From JAFNAG01 sp964353465 (lineage in GTDB: Bacteria; Acidobacteriota; UBA6911), in assembly GCA_964353465.1 (NCBI GenBank), contig CAYGWQ010000239.1:1-8551 (forward strand): a stretch of DNA of 8,551 nt. The letters run 5' to 3'. The notes below the pieces were generated by a model. That model did no database searches. It saw nothing but the letters and a program-made list of their open reading frames with translations, and was not told the origin of the DNA. Shown piece after piece: positions 5,200-8,551 of this stretch (position 1 is its first letter; each line of letters opens with the position of its first letter). Made by a program: the position numbers and the translations under genes.

Positions 5200-5724
5200 A
5201 TGCCTGAGCCAAAATTGAAAAACACCACGGCAGATCACAAGAAGAAGGGGGATATCCGCTCCAAAGTCGCCATAATAACTCTCTCCGATACCCGTTCCGC
5301 CGACGACGATCAGTCGGGCGATATCATCCAGAAACTGATGGAAGGTACGGGTCACATGGTTGCGATCCGCAAACTGATCGCGGACAACCGGAACGTACTG
5401 CGCGCGACGCTTCGCGAGCTGGGCAGACAAAAGGATGTCGATGTCATCATTACCACGGGCGGGACGGGAATATCTCCCAGAGACATCACGATCGAAACCG
5501 TCCGGGGAATGCTCGACAAGGAACTGCCGGGGTTTAATTCCCTGTTCATGCTGCTCAGCTATCCGCAGGTGAAAAGTGCGTCCATGCTCTCACGCGCTTT
5601 GGCAGGCACGCTGAAGGGGAAAGCGGTCTTTTGCCTTCCGGGCAGCCCGCGGGCATGCAAGCTGGCGACAGAGGCTTTGATTCTCCCTGAGCTCGGACAT
5701 ATGATGATGCTATTAGGGAGTTGA
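5200..5724 (+). CDS. moaB: MoaB/Mog-type molybdenum cofactor biosynthesis protein
   Basis: The product (174 aa) is a MoCF-fold protein of the MoaB/MogA family, which adenylylates molybdopterin before molybdenum insertion. The motifs are clear: TLSDTRSADDDQSGDII at 27-43, ITTGGTGISPRDIT at 84-97 (the nucleotide/molybdopterin loop), ELPGF at 108-112, SMLSRALAG at 128-136 and CLPGSPRACKLA at 145-156. An N-terminal lysine-rich tail of about 20 residues precedes the fold. The start is ATG 5200, with GGAGGG at 5189-5194; an upstream in-frame ATG at 5137 has no ribosome binding site. No other cofactor genes (moaA, moaC, moeA) are in the window, so this gene is split from the rest of the pathway. Assignment to moaB rather than mog is by overall resemblance only. 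The next gene starts five bases after its stop. Confidence 0.92.
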   Translation: MPEPKLKNTTADHKKKGDIRSKVAIITLSDTRSADDDQSGDIIQKLMEGTGHMVAIRKLIADNRNVLRATLRELGRQKDVDVIITTGGTGISPRDITIETVRGMLDKELPGFNSLFMLLSYPQVKSASMLSRALAGTLKGKAVFCLPGSPRACKLATEALILPELGHMMMLLGS

Positions 5725-5729
5725 ATTCA

Positions 5730-6404
5730 GTGCCCCGTCCATGCCGGCTTTTCCTGTTCGATCTCGACGGCACCTTGGTGGATTCAAGAGAAGACATCGC
5801 CCGTGCGGTCAATGCCGTTCTGATGAAGGTTGGCCAAAATCCCCTCTCGATGTCGGATGTGCTGCGGTTTGTCGGCGATGGTATTGAGATTCTGATCCAA
5901 CGAGTGCTGCGCTCCTCCACGGGCCGGGAACCCGACTCCAGTCAGGTCGGCGCATGTGTGGATCTCATGATCCAGGAGTATGAGCACCATCTCTTCGATG
6001 CTTCCCGCCTGTATCCGGGCGTCCGGGAGACGCTGGACGCGCTTCACTGGGCAAAGATGGGGCTCATAACCAACAAGCTGGAGGCGCTGGCCCGGCGCGT
6101 GCTCCAGGGGTTTGGCCTGGCCCATCATTTTTCCGTGGTGATGGGTGGAGACAGCTTGACGCAACGCAAGCCGGACCCGGCGCCCCTCCGGGTAGCGATG
6201 GCCCGCTGTGGCGCTCTTCCATCCGAAACGGTGATGGTTGGGGACAGCCGCACCGACATTCTTGCCGGGAAAGCCGCAGGAGTGACAACATGCGGCGTAT
6301 CCAGCGGCTTCCGCGGCCGTGGGGAGCTTCAATCTGCGGGAAGCGATGTAATCATCGACGAATTCAGCGAGCTGTTGCGCCACTTCTCCCCGCCGTCCAC
6401 CTGA
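5730..6404 (+). CDS. gph: HAD-family phosphatase, phosphoglycolate phosphatase-like
   Basis: The product (224 aa) is a HAD subfamily IA hydrolase with all four motifs. Motif I is FDLDGTLVDS, with nucleophile Asp11 and general acid Asp13. Motif II is Thr114 in LITNK, motif III is Lys147 in RKPDP, and motif IV is VMVGDSRTDILAGKAAG with Asp162 and Asp166. A helical cap domain lies between motifs I and II (about 17-90). Length and cap type match Gph enzymes, which remove phosphate from 2-phosphoglycolate, but HAD substrates cannot be settled from sequence; pyrophosphatase PpaX-type activity is an alternative. The start is GTG 5730, because AGGGAG at 5715-5720 is 9 bases upstream; the in-frame TTG 5721 directly abuts that Shine-Dalgarno. 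It is almost certainly cotranscribed with the moaB-type gene. Its stop is 7 bases from the stop of the convergent gene. Confidence 0.9.
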   Translation: MPRPCRLFLFDLDGTLVDSREDIARAVNAVLMKVGQNPLSMSDVLRFVGDGIEILIQRVLRSSTGREPDSSQVGACVDLMIQEYEHHLFDASRLYPGVRETLDALHWAKMGLITNKLEALARRVLQGFGLAHHFSVVMGGDSLTQRKPDPAPLRVAMARCGALPSETVMVGDSRTDILAGKAAGVTTCGVSSGFRGRGELQSAGSDVIIDEFSELLRHFSPPST

Positions 6405-6411
6405 AGCCGCA

Positions 6412-7164
6412 CTATTTCTTGATCGGCTTGACCACGACGCTGGATTTGAACTGTTTGAATCCTTCCCAGCTAATTGTTTCTTCGATGCGCACGCGTTGGT
6501 TGGGGAAATTAAGCACACTGTTGGCGTAACTCCATACAGGAAACCAGTACTTTTTGTCGATCTGCTGGCGGAGGGTTTCAAATTCCGGGAATTGAGGATC
6601 TTTGTCCTGGGGAACGACTTTGCCCACGGTACGAACTATCTGCAGGTCCGTATCATCCACCCAGATCTTCCCCTGAAAATAGAATTTGCCGTCTTTGGTG
6701 GATTTCGGCCTGACCGAGAAGACATAGGTTTCGAGCTCATCGACGCGTTCCCTGCCTGCATAATTCAGGTCATAATTGGGCAGGTCCTTGGTAGTCAGAG
6801 CGAAGGGCTGATAGTTGGTGATGACATCCTGGTCGTCGGGAGTCCATATCACGCTGCGCAGACGCCCCGTTCTTTCGGTCAGTTTGACCTCGCGCGTCCC
6901 GTCGTCAAGGAAGACAACGTCAAACACCAGCGTCATGGCCTCGTTCACGGGAGCTCCGTCGACAGTAAGAACCTTGATGCTGGCTACCTGTCGATAGTAG
7001 TAATTGCTCCAGGCTTCGTAAAACTCCGTCTCCTTGGCGGTGAAAGCCTTGATGACCTCCTCGGGCTGAAGCTCCTTTTTCGCCGGTTTCTGGTCCGGCT
7101 TTTGCGCTGCCGCTACTCCGGCGAGAAACATCAATGCGATCGCCGCAAACCTTGTCCTCAGCAT
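6412..7164 (-). CDS. Secreted LolA-like (outer-membrane lipoprotein-sorting-like) protein
   Basis: The product (250 aa) begins with a clean signal peptide: LRTR, a hydrophobic core, then AGVAAA before Q21, with likely cleavage between A20 and Q21. The mature protein starts with a Lys/Pro/Gln-rich linker (21-37). It continues as a mainly beta domain, with alternating charged strands such as YVFSVRPKSTKDGKFYFQG (147-165), IWVDDTDLQIVRTVG (167-181), KKYWFPVWSYA (204-214) and RVRIEETISW (224-233). This resembles LolA/LolB-type hydrophobic-barrel proteins and related periplasmic 'outer membrane lipoprotein-sorting' proteins, which I associate with Acidobacteriota. It has no lipobox Cys, so it should be soluble in the periplasm. 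The substrate is unknown. The start is ATG 7164, preceded by GGGAGG with a 4-base spacer; codons upstream to 7188 belong to the untranslated leader. The gene is a single unit transcribed away from trmJ. Confidence 0.85.
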   Translation of the reverse strand: MLRTRFAAIALMFLAGVAAAQKPDQKPAKKELQPEEVIKAFTAKETEFYEAWSNYYYRQVASIKVLTVDGAPVNEAMTLVFDVVFLDDGTREVKLTERTGRLRSVIWTPDDQDVITNYQPFALTTKDLPNYDLNYAGRERVDELETYVFSVRPKSTKDGKFYFQGKIWVDDTDLQIVRTVGKVVPQDKDPQFPEFETLRQQIDKKYWFPVWSYANSVLNFPNQRVRIEETISWEGFKQFKSSVVVKPIKK

Positions 7165-7343
7165 TTTTCCTCCCAAGAACCCGCGCAAGACCGTTACTAT
7201 TAGAATTTCGCTGGCCCTCGCCTGATAAAGGGAACGCTTCGCACGTCAAACCAGGCAAGGATGGCGACCTCCCAACAGGAACAATATTCTCGCCATGATC
7301 TACATTACAGTCTAATATTAGCGACCAAACCCCAGGGATGTCC

Positions 7344-8072
7344 ATGCTGAACAATATTGTGATCATTCTCGCCGGCACCAAATATTCCGGCAACGTGGGA
7401 GCGGCGGCCAGAGCCATGCACAATATGGGACTCGGGCGGCTCCGGCTTGCGGCTCCCCAGTGTACCCTTGACGAGGATGCCATCCGAATGGCGCGCGCCG
7501 GCAATCCGGTGCTCCCCGCAGCACGCACTTATCGATCACTGGGCGCCGCTCTGCGGGGCATCCGATTTGTCGTAGGCACTACAGGAAAGAGCGGCGGCAA
7601 CCGGGAGGAGACGACAAGTGCCCGGGCCATGGTGCCGCTGATCCTGGCGCATGCAGCGCGCAGGAGGGTAGGCATTGTCTTCGGCCCTGAAGATACGGGC
7701 CTGATAGATGACGACCTGTTGCGTTGCCAGATGCTCCTGCGCATCCCGACCCAGCCATCGTCCCACAGCATCAATCTCGCCCAGGCCGTCATGATCGTCA
7801 GCTATGAACTGTTCCTCGGCCACCTCTCATGCGAACCCGCCCGTGTGCCGGTACTGGCGACGGTCGAGCAAATCGAGGCCATGTACGAGCAGCTGGAAGC
7901 CGCCCTGCGAACCATCGGGTTCCTTCAGGATGAGAATGCCCGCCATATGATGTTCCGTTTGCGGCGCCTGCTGGGACGGACGGGACTGGAACGCTCGGAT
8001 GTGGGCATTCTCCGCGGCGTCGCGCGCCAGATTGCCTGGTTCGGAAAGCACCGGCCGTCCAACCTGTGCTAG
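7344..8072 (+). CDS. trmJ: TrmJ-type tRNA (cytidine/uridine-2'-O-) methyltransferase
   Basis: The product (242 aa) is a SPOUT-class, TrmH-family group 1 methyltransferase that would transfer a methyl group from SAM to the ribose 2'-OH at tRNA position 32. The three SPOUT motifs are present: GNVGAAARAMHNMG (16-29), with Asn17 and Arg23; FGPEDTGL (113-120); and RIPTQPSSHSINLAQAV (133-149), which forms the trefoil-knot SAM site. The C-terminal stretch, about 174-232 (EQIEAMYEQLEAAL, FRLRRLLGR, ILRGVARQI), matches the helical tail of TrmJ and distinguishes it from TrmH/TrmL. The start is ATG 7344, with AGGGA ending 5 bases upstream; ATG 7338 overlaps that Shine-Dalgarno. An AT-rich TAATATTA at 7313-7320 may be a -10 element, but I see no good -35. 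Confidence 0.92.
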   Translation: MLNNIVIILAGTKYSGNVGAAARAMHNMGLGRLRLAAPQCTLDEDAIRMARAGNPVLPAARTYRSLGAALRGIRFVVGTTGKSGGNREETTSARAMVPLILAHAARRRVGIVFGPEDTGLIDDDLLRCQMLLRIPTQPSSHSINLAQAVMIVSYELFLGHLSCEPARVPVLATVEQIEAMYEQLEAALRTIGFLQDENARHMMFRLRRLLGRTGLERSDVGILRGVARQIAWFGKHRPSNLC

Positions 8073-8127
8073 AATTTTTGTTTTGCCGACTGGCCCGCAT
8101 CCAACAGAATGCAGAGTGACAGAACCC

Positions 8128-8551
8128 ATGCTACAAGACGATCCTCGGAATCCCGCTGCCGGCCCGTGTCAGCTCCTGCCTTTTCCCCGGATGCAGCCGT
8201 GGACTTCAGGATCCCGTGTGGACCTGCTCATGTTCAGCGTTATCTTGATCTGGGGCATGAACTTCGCAGTCATGAAGAGCATGTATGTCTATTTTGATCC
8301 GCTTGCCTTCACTTCCTTGCGCTTCATCGTGGCCTCGTCGACATTGGTGCTGATTTTAAAACTCCGCCGGCTTCCTCTGCACGTGGATGCCGCCGACCTG
8401 CCGATGCTCGTCGGCCTTGGAGTCCTGGCGAATACCCTGTATCAGATACTTTTTGTGTCCGGGCTTGTCCAGACAAAAGCCGGCAACGCCGCGCTTCTCG
8501 CGGCAGCCGCGCCGATCTTCGCCTATTTGTCCGGTGTCTTCCTGAAGCAGG
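8128..8551 (+). CDS. EamA/DMT-superfamily transporter, N-terminal part (cut by window edge)
   Basis: The frame is open from ATG 8128 to the right edge without a stop, giving about 141 residues. The EamA pattern is visible: a first membrane helix with LIWGMNFAVMKSM (39-51), then FDPLAFTSLRFIVASSTLVLI (55-75), a second helix from about 89 (LPMLVGLGVLANTLYQILFVSGL) and AGNAALLAAAAPIFAYLSGVF (118-138). These are the 'EP..F...R', 'Y...F..GL' and 'A..A.L....P' signatures of drug/metabolite transporters, which have ten helices and about 290-300 residues. The first 30 or so residues are hydrophilic and proline-rich, longer than usual. The true start may therefore be GTG 8218 or ATG 8230. A TGA at 8116-8118 closes the frame upstream. 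The substrate cannot be predicted. It follows trmJ by 55 bases and may be cotranscribed. Confidence 0.88.
   Translation, partial: MLQDDPRNPAAGPCQLLPFPRMQPWTSGSRVDLLMFSVILIWGMNFAVMKSMYVYFDPLAFTSLRFIVASSTLVLILKLRRLPLHVDAADLPMLVGLGVLANTLYQILFVSGLVQTKAGNAALLAAAAPIFAYLSGVFLKQ

Noticed and set aside
5784..6581. A 265-codon minus-strand open frame
   Set aside because: It is antisense to the well-supported HAD phosphatase gene and overlaps the LolA-like gene. The translation shows no recognisable motif.
6496..7203. A 235-codon plus-strand open frame
   Set aside because: It is antisense to the secreted LolA-like gene, which has a signal peptide and a clear Shine-Dalgarno; the antisense frame has neither.
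7279..7358. Direct repeat GAACAATATT at 7279-7288 and 7349-7358
   Set aside because: The spacing is 70 bases, but the second copy is inside the trmJ coding sequence. Ten AT-rich bases are not enough to claim a regulatory pair.
1..8551. CRISPR array, prophage, toxin-antitoxin or other defence system
   Set aside because: I read through for evenly spaced direct repeats, integrase or transposase motifs and small paired toxin genes. The only repeats are the palindromic units and hexamer arrays described above.

Overview
This window is an ordinary-looking bacterial chromosomal segment with a high G+C content by eye and eleven genes I can support. Ten are complete and one runs off the right edge. 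The best lineage hint is the secreted protein at 6412-7164, which resembles LolA-like outer-membrane lipoprotein-sorting proteins that I associate with Acidobacteriota. The dispersed GC-rich palindromic repeats also fit that phylum, but the assignment is an inference. I see no rRNA, tRNA, CRISPR array, integrase, transposase or phage gene.

Layout. Positions 1-583 hold no convincing intact gene. They contain one copy of a REP-like palindromic repeat (41-125), a smaller stem-loop (190-223), and a 251-base element (233-483) bounded by two inverted arrays of six degenerate hexamers. The interior of that element may be a decayed four-helix-bundle (S23/IVS) gene. A good sigma70-type promoter at 520-548 then serves an fmdB-type zinc-ribbon gene (584-880) and a small HExxH putative metalloprotein (914-1465). 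Two more copies of the palindromic repeat, facing each other, fill the gap to the next, convergent, operon. That minus-strand operon encodes an HDOD protein (2958-3824) followed by a GAF plus degenerate-GGDEF protein (1754-2953). It looks like a signalling pair without DNA-binding or catalytic cyclase parts. A perfect 12-bp hairpin lies between this operon and a divergent SLOG/TIGR00725-type gene (4031-4528). Next come a minus-strand CBS-pair gene (4547-5041), a plus-strand pair of moaB/mog-type and phosphoglycolate-phosphatase-type HAD genes (5200-6404), the minus-strand secreted LolA-like gene (6412-7164), trmJ-type tRNA methyltransferase (7344-8072), and the first part of an EamA/DMT transporter (8128 to the edge).

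How it fits together. Most genes are housekeeping or small-regulator genes in short one- or two-gene units that alternate strand. There is no long operon and no obvious defence or biosynthetic island. The parts that ordinary annotation does not explain are the repeat-rich left end, the repeat pair at 1523-1722, the hairpin at 3967-4008, and the HDOD/degenerate-GGDEF pair. Several plus-strand genes start at GTG or TTG, and these starts are mostly fixed by clear Shine-Dalgarno sequences.
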